19,217 nucleotides of DNA, taken from JTS-RE9 sp964649195 (GTDB lineage: Bacteria > Planctomycetota > Phycisphaerae > Phycisphaerales > Phycisphaeraceae). Made by a program: the position numbers and the translations under genes. Positions 7,045 through 13,867 of this stretch are shown in pieces (position 1 is the stretch's first letter; every line of letters begins with the position of its first letter). The stretch covers positions 1 to 19,217 of the forward strand of contig CAZYPK010000099.1 of the NCBI GenBank assembly GCA_964649195.1, given 5' to 3'. The notes under the pieces are model-generated. The model had not been told where the DNA came from. It did not search any database and saw only the letters and a program-made list of their open reading frames with translations.

Positions 7045-7596
7045 ATGACCGATCCACGCACCGATGATGAACTGATCGCCAACGCCAACGAAGGCGGCGC
7101 ATCGGGGCGGTGCGCCTTTGAAGCGCTCTACCACCGATACCGCGAATGGGTCTATGCGCTGGCCTTTCGCTTCACGCGGAACCGCGATCTGGCGATGGAT
7201 GTGACGCAGGAGGTGTTCATCTATTTTCTGCGCAAGTTTCCGGGTTTTTCGCTCACCGCCAAATTGACCACCTTCCTTTACCCCGCCGTGCGGAATCTGG
7301 CGGCAACGCATCGCGGCAAGTCGCTTCGCTTCACGGGTCATGATGAAGCGCTTTCCGCCGTGCCCGATGCGAGGGCCGATGCCACGGATGATCGCGGCGG
7401 GATGATGGCGATGCTGGAGTGCCTTTCGGAGGGGCACCGCGAGGTGGTGCTGCTGCGATTTGTGGATGGCCTGAACATGCAGGAGATCGCCGCGGCGATG
7501 GCCCTGCCGGTGGGCACGGTCAAGAGCCGGCTGCATCACGCGCTGGCGACCCTGCGCAGCGATCCGAGGGCGCAGCGGTTCTTCGAGTCCGGTTGA
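7045..7596 (+). CDS. ECF-type RNA polymerase sigma factor
   Basis: 183 residues. Region 2 lies at about 25-73 (FEALYHRYREWVYALAFRF, then DVTQEVFIYFLRKF), binding core RNA polymerase and the -10 element. Region 4 is at about 128-172 (LSEGHREVVLLRFVDGLNMQEIAAAMALPVGTVKSRLHHA), a helix-turn-helix for the -35 element. The linker is short and there is no extra C-terminal domain, so it is a compact ECF sigma factor. The ATG has no clear Shine-Dalgarno sequence. It starts 14 bp from the divergent flavoprotein gene, and the next plus-strand gene begins 94 bp after its stop. The following membrane protein sits where anti-sigma factors usually lie. The target promoters are unknown; autoregulation is likely by analogy. 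Confidence 0.92.
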   Translation: MTDPRTDDELIANANEGGASGRCAFEALYHRYREWVYALAFRFTRNRDLAMDVTQEVFIYFLRKFPGFSLTAKLTTFLYPAVRNLAATHRGKSLRFTGHDEALSAVPDARADATDDRGGMMAMLECLSEGHREVVLLRFVDGLNMQEIAAAMALPVGTVKSRLHHALATLRSDPRAQRFFESG

Positions 7597-7690
7597 CCGC
7601 GATGCAACACATCCCGGCGCCCCGCAAAAAATTTCTTTTGCCCGTTGAACCTTTCACCTCCCACGCCTGCTTCAGGATTGGAACCCTCCC

Positions 7691-8215
7691 ATGGTTGACG
7701 AACCCGACAACCTGCCCGATGACGATGGATCGCTCGATCTGCCTGCGACTTTCAAGGCGGCGCTGCGCGACAGCCATCAGACTTCGATGCCTGCCTCTGC
7801 GGATTGGAAGCGCATCGATGCGGTGATCGAAGCCTCGGCGGCGGCCCACTTTTCAAAGAAGGATGATCGCCAGGTCATTGGCCGCATCGGACGGATTGCC
7901 GCGGGGCTTGCGGCGGCGGCGGCGATCGTCTTCGCGGTCTGGTTCAACATCCCCGGCGATCTTCAGCGGGAACAAGGCCCGTTGGCCTCCACGGATCCCG
8001 CCAGGAACAACAAGACTCAACACGCCTTGACCGGTGATGTCAACGGCGACGGGCGCATCGACATTCTCGATGCCTACCTGCTGCAACGCCGTCTGGAGAC
8101 CGCCGGCAGACTCGAAGCCGCGTGGGACCTGACCCGCGATGGCCAGGTCGATGGCGCCGATGTCAGCGCCATCGCCGCCGAGTCGGTCAAGCTCGAAGGA
8201 GGGCCGCGGCTGTGA
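7691..8215 (+). CDS. Membrane protein with extracytoplasmic type I dockerin; candidate anti-sigma factor
   Basis: 174 residues. Residues 1-65 are cytoplasmic and polar, with LPATFKAALRD near the start and no zinc-binding HxxxCxxC motif. A membrane helix spans about 68-86. Residues 115-160 form a dockerin: loop 1 is GDVNGDGRIDILDAY (Ca ligands D116, N118, D120, D127) and loop 2 is WDLTRDGQVDGADV (D146, T148, D150, D157), each followed by a short helix. Type I dockerins bind cohesins in a calcium-dependent way. Placement right after an ECF sigma gene, with one helix and a cytoplasmic N-terminus, suggests an anti-sigma factor whose outside sensor is the dockerin. The stop codon overlaps the GTG start of the cohesin-like gene. 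Dockerin and topology are visible; the anti-sigma role is inferred from position. Confidence 0.8.
   Translation: MVDEPDNLPDDDGSLDLPATFKAALRDSHQTSMPASADWKRIDAVIEASAAAHFSKKDDRQVIGRIGRIAAGLAAAAAIVFAVWFNIPGDLQREQGPLASTDPARNNKTQHALTGDVNGDGRIDILDAYLLQRRLETAGRLEAAWDLTRDGQVDGADVSAIAAESVKLEGGPRL
8196..8214 (+). promoter_or_regulatory. Ribosome-binding site and GTGA overlap fixing the cohesin-like start
   Basis: GAAGGAGGG precedes GTG 8212 by about 8 bases. The GTG shares bases with the TGA of the dockerin gene (GTGA). This selects GTG 8212 as the start and creates a clean signal peptide, against longer upstream frames that overlap the dockerin coding region. Confidence 0.75.
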
Positions 8216-8778
8216 AACTGATCTTCCTGATGGTGGCAGCGGCAGTGGCGGTGGCAGGAGCAGGAGGAGCCGGAAGAGCGGCAAGAGCCGTTGCAGGAGC
8301 AGAGGCAGAGGCAGTGGCAGTGGCGAACCGCGATGTCACTGTTCCTGCTCCTGCTGCTCTTGCTGCTCCTCCGGCTCCTCCGGCTCCCCCCGCTCCCGCC
8401 CCTCCCGCTCGCTTCCTCGCCGTCGATGTGATGATCGACACGAAGGATCAGCCGCTGGCGGTTTATCAGCTTGAATTCGCCGCGGTCAAGGGTGATGTGA
8501 AGATCGCGGGCATCGAGGGTTCATCGCACGAGGCGTTCCGTGATCCGCCTCATTTTGATCCGCAGGCGATGCAGCGGAACCGTGTGATCATCGCCGCGTT
8601 CAACACGGCGCCGGCGGACAGGCTGCCGCGCGGATCGGTGCGCATCGCCACCATTCATCTCCAGATCACCGGCGAGGTCGAGCCGGTGTTCGAAGTCAAC
8701 CCTTCCGTCATCGCCACGGTCGATGGCAGGCGGATCGAAGCCGTTGTCACCGTCGAAACCAAGAGGATGCCGCTATGA
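8212..8778 (+). CDS. Secreted cohesin-like protein
   Basis: 188 residues from GTG 8212. A signal peptide covers about 1-20 (KLIFLMVAAAVAVAGAGGA). Residues about 21-66 are a low-complexity Ala/Gly/Glu then Ala/Pro linker coded by GGCAGT- and GCTCCT-type simple repeats. Residues about 68-184 look like a cohesin-type beta sandwich: AVDVMIDTKDQPLAVYQLEF at the first strands, a VKIAGIEG strand, a variable loop with DPPHFDPQAM, NRVIIAAFNT, PRGSVRIATIHLQITG, and a last strand EAVVTVETK. Cohesins bind dockerins, and a dockerin is coded just upstream in an overlapping gene, so the two are probable partners. The stop overlaps the next ATG (ATGA). Cohesin assignment rests on strand pattern and context, not on a search; another all-beta Ig-like module is possible. 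Confidence 0.6.
   Translation: MKLIFLMVAAAVAVAGAGGAGRAARAVAGAEAEAVAVANRDVTVPAPAALAAPPAPPAPPAPAPPARFLAVDVMIDTKDQPLAVYQLEFAAVKGDVKIAGIEGSSHEAFRDPPHFDPQAMQRNRVIIAAFNTAPADRLPRGSVRIATIHLQITGEVEPVFEVNPSVIATVDGRRIEAVVTVETKRMPL
8234..8405 (+). repeat. Low-complexity coding repeat with self-complementary halves
   Basis: The first half (about 8234-8320) is purine-rich (GGCAGT, GGAGCA, GGAAGAGC units); the second (about 8340-8405) is pyrimidine-rich (CCTGCTCCTG, CTCCTCCGG). Parts such as AGGAGCCGGAAGAGC and its near complement can pair, so the mRNA could form a hairpin shortly after the start codon. Confidence 0.65.
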
Positions 8779-10979
8779 AATCCAAACTGAAAATGGTGTT
8801 GTCGATCGGGTTGTTTTCGCTGCTGGTTTCGCTGACCGCGCTGATTCTCATCAGTTGCGGCAGTGAATCGAAGCACGGCTGGGCCACCTCGGCGGCGCGG
8901 GAAGATGGCGGTGTGGTCGGCCTCCAGGCGCTTCCGCACAGCCGGTCCGCCACCCCCGGCACCGCCATTACTCCGGGGGCTCCGGGGGCTCCGGGGGCTC
9001 CGGGGGTCGCCTCCGCCATCTCCCCCGGCGAGGAACTGTGGGTCATCGTCAAGCCTGCGGTGCGCGTCGATGATCGCAGTGATGGCGCCCCCGGTTCCGG
9101 CGTGCTCGTCACCGAGCAGCCGCGCGATCCGCAGCGGCCCGATGGCGAAAAGGAAACCGTGCCGGTGCCGCTCAAGCACACCGATGTGAAAGCCCGCATC
9201 GAAGCCTACATCGCCACCGTCGATGTCACGCAGCAGTTCCACAATCCCTATGCCGGCAAGATCGAGGCGGTCTATGTCTTTCCGCTGCCTGACAACGCGG
9301 CGGTGACCGAGTTCGTCATGTCCATCGGCGAGCGCAGGATTCGCGGCATCATCCGCGAGCGCGAGGAAGCGGAAAAGATTTACCTGGCGGCGCGGTCGCA
9401 AGGCTTCAACGCGGCGTTGATGACGCAGGAAAGGCCCAACATTTTCACGCAGAAAGTGGCCAACATCGAGCCGGGCAAACAGATCGACATTCACATCCGC
9501 TACTTCCACACGCTGGCCTACGCCGACGGCTGGTATGAGTTTCATTTCCCGATGGTGGTCGGGCCGCGCTACAACCCGGCGGCGACGGCGGCGCAAGGCG
9601 ACGGCATCGGAGCGGTCGGCCCAAACAGCGGCGGGCTTTCGGGGCAGCGCACGGAGGTGCCTTATCTCAAGCCGGGAACGCGCAGCGGGCATGACATCAG
9701 CATGTTTGTGGACCTGATTGCAGGGGTGCGCGTGGAGGAACTGGTAAGCCCTTCGCATCAGATCATCAACTCGGCTGGCGGGCCGCGTTTGCAGGTGGCC
9801 ATCGCCAAGAGCGACACGATCCCCAACAAGGATTTCGTGCTGCGTTACCGCGTGGCGGGGGAGACGATCAAGTCGAATCTGCTGGTGCATCGTGACAACC
9901 GTGGCGGGTATTTCACGCTGATGCTTTATCCGCCGAAGGATTTGAATCATCTGCCTCGCCGTCCGATGGAGATGATCTTCGTCGTCGATTGCTCCGGCTC
10001 CATGAGCGGCCAGCCGCTCGATGCCGCCAAAAATGCGATTCGCCACGCGCTCAAGTCGATGAATCCTTCCGACACGTTCCAGGTCATGAGCTTCGCCGGC
10101 GAGGCGCGGATGCTCGGCCCGCGTCCGATGGAAGTGACCGATGCGAACCTGCGCGGGGCGCTGAGCTTTGTGGATGACATGCAGGCCCGGGGCGGCACGG
10201 AAATGCTCAGCGGCATCAAGGCGGCCTTCGACTACCCGCAGACGCCCGGCCGCCAGCGGGTGGTCGCGCTGCTCTCGGACGGGTACATCGGCAACGAGAC
10301 GGAAATCCTTGCCGAGGCGCATCGCAGGCTCGGCGACTCCCGCATCTTCAGCTTCGGCGTCGGCTCATCGGTCAACCGTCACCTCATGGAAAGCCTCGCC
10401 CGCATCGGACGCGGCGCCGTCGCCTACGTCGGCCCCAACGACAGCGGCAGTGAGATCATGGACCACTTCTTCACGCGGATCAGCAGGCCCGCGCTGACGG
10501 ATCTGGAAATCGACTTCGGCTCGATGAAGGTGCGCGACGCCTTCCCGCGAAAGACGCCCGATCTGTTCGTCGGCCGGCCGGTGCTGCTGGTGGGCCGCTT
10601 CGAAGGCGAAGCCCCTTCGCAGATTCGCATCACCGGCAACGCCGGCGGCCAGCGGGTGGCGATGAACGTGAACGTCGAACCGGTCAAGCTCGATCCCGGC
10701 GCGACCGTCAACGGCCGGGCCATCGGCGGGCTGCCCGCGGTCTGGGCCCGCATGCAGATTCAATCGCTCTCCGATCAGATGGTCCACACCCGCGACCCGC
10801 AAGGCGAACTGCCCGGCGTCATCAAACAACTCGCGCTCGATTACAGCCTGATGTCCGCCTACACCGCGTTCGTCGCCGTCGATGGCTCCCGCCGAACCGA
10901 AGGCGATTCGGGCACGACCGTGCCTGTGCCGGTCCCGGTGCCGGCGGGGGTGAAGTACGAGACGACGGTGGAGGAGTAA
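8775..10979 (+). CDS. VIT and vWA domain lipoprotein
   Basis: 734 residues. The signal ends in lipobox LISC with Cys28, so the mature protein should be lipid-anchored outside the inner membrane. A Pro/Gly/Ala linker (PGAPGAPGAPG near 67-77) comes from a 9-bp repeat. The VIT domain spans about 128-256 (VDVTQQFHNP, AVYVFPLPDNAAV, REREEAEKIY). The vWA domain spans about 397-565 with a full MIDAS: DCSGSMSG at D405, Thr in RGGTEM, and Asp in LSDGYIGN. Such VIT/vWA proteins relate to inter-alpha-trypsin inhibitor heavy chains and bind protein partners through a metal. The ATG overlaps the stop of the cohesin-like gene, so it belongs to the sigma-factor operon. It may be the structural output or the ligand sensor of that system; which one is inference. 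Confidence 0.9.
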   Translation: MKSKLKMVLSIGLFSLLVSLTALILISCGSESKHGWATSAAREDGGVVGLQALPHSRSATPGTAITPGAPGAPGAPGVASAISPGEELWVIVKPAVRVDDRSDGAPGSGVLVTEQPRDPQRPDGEKETVPVPLKHTDVKARIEAYIATVDVTQQFHNPYAGKIEAVYVFPLPDNAAVTEFVMSIGERRIRGIIREREEAEKIYLAARSQGFNAALMTQERPNIFTQKVANIEPGKQIDIHIRYFHTLAYADGWYEFHFPMVVGPRYNPAATAAQGDGIGAVGPNSGGLSGQRTEVPYLKPGTRSGHDISMFVDLIAGVRVEELVSPSHQIINSAGGPRLQVAIAKSDTIPNKDFVLRYRVAGETIKSNLLVHRDNRGGYFTLMLYPPKDLNHLPRRPMEMIFVVDCSGSMSGQPLDAAKNAIRHALKSMNPSDTFQVMSFAGEARMLGPRPMEVTDANLRGALSFVDDMQARGGTEMLSGIKAAFDYPQTPGRQRVVALLSDGYIGNETEILAEAHRRLGDSRIFSFGVGSSVNRHLMESLARIGRGAVAYVGPNDSGSEIMDHFFTRISRPALTDLEIDFGSMKVRDAFPRKTPDLFVGRPVLLVGRFEGEAPSQIRITGNAGGQRVAMNVNVEPVKLDPGATVNGRAIGGLPAVWARMQIQSLSDQMVHTRDPQGELPGVIKQLALDYSLMSAYTAFVAVDGSRRTEGDSGTTVPVPVPVPAGVKYETTVEE
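8971..9007 (+). repeat. 9-bp tandem repeat CTCCGGGGG in the vWA gene
   Basis: Four copies in register with the codons, giving repeated Gly-Ala-Pro. The unit is close to the CTCCCCCGG unit of the flavoprotein gene read on the opposite strand (CCGGGGGCT against CCGGGGGAG). Confidence 0.9.
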
Positions 10980-10987
10980 AGACAGGA

Positions 10988-11126
10988 GCGAATACTTATT
11001 ACTTAATGCTTAATACTTAATGGTTATTTCAGAGGAAGGTGGTATTCATCATGCACCTGTAGCATGTGAACAACGGTCACGGATAACAACGGTTAAGATA
11101 AGAAGCATTAAGTAATAAGTATTCGC
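10988..11126. repeat. AT-rich element closed by a perfect 24-bp inverted repeat
   Basis: Bases 10988-11011 are the exact reverse complement of 11103-11126, with 91 bp between. The arms read ACTTATTACTTAATG in their core. It fills the gap between the convergent vWA and TlyA-like genes; the right arm ends one base from the TlyA-like stop codon. It may act as a two-way terminator, but no T-tract is present. Confidence 0.9.
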
Positions 11127-11127
11127 A

Positions 11128-11748
11128 TTAGTCCGCTTTCCTCTTCAGTAGCGCCAGGTACTCGATGTTTCCCTCCCTGCCTCGGCTGCCGCCGCCGCGG
11201 ATGGGTGACTCGATGCAGCCCAGCACGTTGACACCCAGCGCGTCCATCTGCTGGAGGGTTGCATCGCAGACCTGTTTCGCTTGCGCATCGGTGAGCACGC
11301 CGCGCTGGTCATCGCGGCCGGCCTGTTTCCAGGTCGATTCGTAATGCGGCTTGATCAGCGTGATGATGCGGGCGGCGTCGCTGTTTCGCAGCCATTTCAA
11401 CGCCGCGGGCGCCGCCAGTCGCTGCCTCGACCAGCCCAGATCCATGACGACCAGGTCGCAGCCGGTGAAGCCTTCGATCGACTGCGGATCGAAATGCAGG
11501 GCGTTGGTGCGCTCATGGGTGGCGACGCGCCGATCGCTGCGCAGCTTCCACGCGAGCTGGCCGTAGGCGGTATCGACGCTGAACACCTTCGCGGCCCCGC
11601 GCTGAAGCAGGCAATCGGTGAACCCGCCCACGTTGCAGCCCAGGTCGGCGCAGGCGAGACCGGCGGGATCGATGGCGAAGGCGTCGAGCGCGGCGGCGAG
11701 CTTGAGGCCGCCGCGGGAGACGAAGGGAATGTTCGGGTTGGAAGGCAA
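11128..11748 (-). CDS. TlyA-like FtsJ/RrmJ-fold rRNA methyltransferase without S4 domain
   Basis: 206 residues with an apparent TTG start at 11748 and no Shine-Dalgarno sequence. The catalytic part of TlyA-type methyltransferases is present: SRGGLKLAAALDAF at 11-24, the SAM-binding ADLGCNVGGFTDCLLQRGA at 34-52, DTAYGQLAWKLR at 59-70, DLVVMDLG at 98-105, KPHYES at 133-138 and SPIRGGG...EGNIEYL near the end. TlyA proteins (about 250-270 residues) methylate 16S and 23S rRNA and begin with an S4 RNA-binding domain; that domain is missing. Upstream, the frame runs into an AT-rich repeat and a stop within nine codons, so no S4 region can be recovered. Either this is an S4-less branch of the family or the repeat has removed the 5' part. 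Motif I (DLGCNVGG) and the DLGWS segment also differ from usual TlyA. Confidence 0.75.
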   Translation of the reverse strand: MPSNPNIPFVSRGGLKLAAALDAFAIDPAGLACADLGCNVGGFTDCLLQRGAAKVFSVDTAYGQLAWKLRSDRRVATHERTNALHFDPQSIEGFTGCDLVVMDLGWSRQRLAAPAALKWLRNSDAARIITLIKPHYESTWKQAGRDDQRGVLTDAQAKQVCDATLQQMDALGVNVLGCIESPIRGGGSRGREGNIEYLALLKRKAD

Positions 11749-11751
11749 AGG

Positions 11752-11943
11752 CGAATGGTTATTATTTATTACTTAATGGTTATTTCGGAAAGGTTTATTG
11801 TTGTTGGCAGGCAAAGGCGATTACTTATTATTTAATACTTATTGCTTAATGGTTATTTCGGAAGGGAGGCCGTTGACTGCATGTTATATTTGTGTCCGTA
11901 TGGTTCGACTCAATAGCTATTAAGTATTAAGTAATAACTATTC
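11752..11943. repeat. AT-rich repeat cluster upstream of the TlyA-like gene
   Basis: Two direct copies of CTTAATGGTTATTTCGGAA (11772-11790 and 11845-11863) with ATTATTTATTACTT-type sequence before them, plus an inverted TTAAGTATTAAGTAATAACTATTCG segment at 11919-11943. A further copy (ACTTAATGGTTATTTC) is at 11015-11030 on the other side of the TlyA-like gene. The inverted part touches the stop codon of the GNAT gene. Confidence 0.85.
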
Positions 11944-12906
11944 GTCTTTGTTTTCCACCGGTCGTATCATCGCTATTTTTCTCGCCGTGGGGGTGAACTT
12001 CATTGATTTGTAGAGTGCGACGGCGGGAGTGTTGGCTTCATCGACGGCGAGGATGATCTGCTTGATGCGTTCGTTCCGCGTCAGGCCCAGGCCGTGGAGC
12101 AGCAGTCGCCGGCCCAGGCCTTTGCCGCGCCAGCTTTTGGAGAAGCCGAGATAGACCAGTTCCATCGCCTGCCGTTTGAGCACGGGGTTGAGCAGCATCA
12201 CGCCCACCGGTTCATCGCGGCGGCGCAGCAGCATCCAGAGGTGAGGCACGAACTCGCCGGTGGCCATGTGACCGTCGAGGATGTCCTCCACCTCGCGCAG
12301 GCCCAGCAAGCCCGGGCAGTCGGCGGTCTCTTCATAGCTGGCGAGGATCGTTTCGCAGAACAGGGGGCGCAGGTGCGGCTGCCAGGGGATGATCTCGATG
12401 GCGGGGTCCAGTCGCAGCGGCTCCGGCGCGGGCAGGCCGGTGCGCTGCATATAGACGAGCGTGGCCAGTTTGTTGAAGCCGGCGGCGGTGAACGATTGGG
12501 CTTCGCGGAACTGCCCGGCATCGAGCAGGCCCTGCACGATGCGGACGCGCAGCGGATCCTGCGATGCGCAGGCGGCCTGCACCATGCCGCCGGCGATGTG
12601 GGGATCCACATCCTGCCTCGGCGGCGAGACGAAGGCCATCGCGGTGCGGCCGGCGCAGTGGACCAGCAGCGTCGAGGCCAGCAGCGACTGATCGCCGGTG
12701 CGGTAGGCCCCCCACAGATGATCGAGCGACATCGACTGTTCGGAGACGAAGTTGAGAAACTGCTCGACCACCCCGCGCGAGCCATGCGTCGCCCCCGTGA
12801 GCAGCAGGGCCAGCGCCTCTTCGCGGCGGGCAGGGGGCACGCGCTGATGATGCACATCATCATCAGGCTGATGGGCGGCGGCGCAGGTGGGGGTGAGAGT
12901 GGCCAT
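11938..12906 (-). CDS. GNAT-family N-acetyltransferase with two GNAT-like halves
   Basis: 322 residues from ATG 12906. An in-frame ATG at 13008 would add 34 residues, but these overlap the promoter region of the divergent gene and look non-conserved. The C-terminal half is a clear GNAT domain: ELVYLGFSKSWRGKGLGRRLL supplies the acetyl-CoA pyrophosphate loop (RGKGLG), followed by IILAVDEANTPAVALYKSMKF. The N-terminal half (about 25-150) shows a weaker GNAT-like pattern (TAMAFVSPPRQ, then AQSFTAAGFNKLATLVYMQR), probably non-catalytic. Two-domain GNATs are known to use one half for structure. The acceptor substrate cannot be told. No Shine-Dalgarno sequence precedes the chosen start. The stop codon lies in an AT-rich repeat. 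Confidence 0.75.
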   Translation of the reverse strand: MATLTPTCAAAHQPDDDVHHQRVPPARREEALALLLTGATHGSRGVVEQFLNFVSEQSMSLDHLWGAYRTGDQSLLASTLLVHCAGRTAMAFVSPPRQDVDPHIAGGMVQAACASQDPLRVRIVQGLLDAGQFREAQSFTAAGFNKLATLVYMQRTGLPAPEPLRLDPAIEIIPWQPHLRPLFCETILASYEETADCPGLLGLREVEDILDGHMATGEFVPHLWMLLRRRDEPVGVMLLNPVLKRQAMELVYLGFSKSWRGKGLGRRLLLHGLGLTRNERIKQIILAVDEANTPAVALYKSMKFTPTARKIAMIRPVENKDE

Positions 12907-12940
12907 GGGAAATCGGGAAAACAGGCGGCGGTCGTCCGCC

Positions 12941-12969
12941 TTGCCGCGTGACGATTGATAGCTTAAACT
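12941..12969 (+). promoter_or_regulatory. Candidate sigma-70-type promoter for the secreted protein gene
   Basis: TTGCCG (12941-12946) and TAAACT (12964-12969) are separated by 17 bp, each matching four of six consensus bases. Transcription would begin near 12976, about 53 bases before GTG 13029. Chance matches of this quality are common. Confidence 0.3.
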
Positions 12970-13017
12970 ACTTCGTCGCATTTGGTTGCCTGAATCTGTC
13001 TGAGGCACTCTATCCCT

Positions 13018-13022
13018 GGAGG
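13018..13022 (+). promoter_or_regulatory. Shine-Dalgarno GGAGG that selects GTG 13029
   Basis: GGAGG sits six bases before GTG 13029. It favours this start over an upstream ATG at 12948, which would spoil the signal peptide with a long polar extension. Confidence 0.7.
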
Positions 13023-13028
13023 TCGCTG

Positions 13029-13664
13029 GTGGGCGTCAAACCTTTTCTTTCCATCGTTCTGGCCTTGGCCCTGATTGTGGCGGGTTACTCCGTTTCCGCG
13101 ACGGCGGCGCCGGAGCCTGCGCTGGTCTCCAAGACCTGGGAGTTCAAGTTCACCTTCGCCACCCCCAAGGCCATTGCCGTGCGCAACCTCAAGGGCGAGT
13201 ACGAGTGGTTCTGGTACATGGCCTACAAGGTGGTCAACGACAGCGGCCAGGAGCGGCTGTTCATCCCCGACATCACCATCGCCAGCGATCAGGGCGACAT
13301 CATGCCCGCCGGCAAGAACGTCCGCACCGCGGTGTTCGATGACATCAAAAAACGCATCGGCAACCGGCTGCTCGAAAGCCCGACCAGCGTCGTGGGGCAA
13401 CTGCTCCAGGGCGAGGACAACGCCAAGGAAAGCGTGGCCATCTGGCCCGCGACCGGGCACAACATCGACCGCATCACCATCTTCGTGGCCGGCCTGTCCG
13501 GTGAGACGGCGGTGGTCAGGTCGCCCGATCCCGCGGACACCTCCAAGACCATCGAATCCCTCGCCGCCAAAACGCTCATGATCGATTACGACATGCCCGG
13601 CTTCCCCGCCAGCCCGCAGAACCAGACGGTGGAGTTCAAAGGCACGAAGTGGATCATGCGGTGA
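13029..13664 (+). CDS. Secreted protein of unknown function
   Basis: 211 residues from GTG 13029. Residues 1-26 form a signal peptide (KPFLSIVLALALIVAGYSVSATA, likely cut near Ala26), so the protein should enter the periplasm. The mature part begins with strands (TWEFKFTFATPKAI) and includes an aromatic segment EYEWFWYMAYKVVNDSG, which looks like a surface-exposed Ig-like or DUF-type strand pair, then LFIPDITIASDQGD and IWPATGHNIDRITIFVAGLSGET. There are no cysteines and no catalytic motif that I can recognise. It is transcribed away from the GNAT gene from a 122-bp gap. I do not recognise the family. Confidence 0.7.
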   Translation: MGVKPFLSIVLALALIVAGYSVSATAAPEPALVSKTWEFKFTFATPKAIAVRNLKGEYEWFWYMAYKVVNDSGQERLFIPDITIASDQGDIMPAGKNVRTAVFDDIKKRIGNRLLESPTSVVGQLLQGEDNAKESVAIWPATGHNIDRITIFVAGLSGETAVVRSPDPADTSKTIESLAAKTLMIDYDMPGFPASPQNQTVEFKGTKWIMR

Positions 13665-13708
13665 GGGGAAGCGGAAAATCAGGAAAGCAGGAAATTCGGA
13701 GGGGGATC

Positions 13709-13778
13709 CTGAATAACCTCGCGTCCAGGCCGCTTGCGGCGTGGCAATTCCTGGCTCGCGGTACACATCGGGGTTATT
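13709..13778. repeat. REP-like hairpin element, copy 1
   Basis: CTGAATAACC opens the element; AATAACC (13712-13718) pairs with GGTTATT (13772-13778), and an inner CCGCTTGCGG hairpin lies at 13730-13739. Read on the minus strand, the pattern AATAACCCCGATG followed by a CACGCCGCAAGCGGCCTGG segment matches 16720-16761. The element sits in the 203-bp gap after the secreted protein gene; no gene is seen in that gap. Confidence 0.65.
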
Positions 13779-13867
13779 TGGAAATCACGGCGGCGGGTAT
13801 TGAACAAGGATCGGATTTCGCGCTTTCTCACCGTGGAATGTTCCCTTCTTCGGGAATAGCATTGACC

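Noticed and set aside
6014..7048. 344-residue open frame on the plus strand
   Set aside because: Antisense to the flavoprotein gene, which carries all family signatures.
8655..10322. 555-residue open frame on the minus strand
   Set aside because: It lies opposite the VIT/vWA gene, whose domains and motifs are certain. The translation is Arg/His/Ala-rich with no family pattern, as expected of an antisense frame in GC-rich DNA.
7691..10979. Cellulosome-type gene cluster
   Set aside because: Dockerin and a cohesin-like module are present, but there is no glycoside hydrolase, carbohydrate-binding module or S-layer anchor nearby.
11752..11943. Insertion sequence remnant
   Set aside because: Repeats are AT-rich and partly inverted, but no transposase fragment can be read in any frame.
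13649..13867. N-terminal extension of the small conserved protein
   Set aside because: It translates a REP-like repeat and overlaps the end of the previous gene; the conserved pattern begins after ATG 13868.
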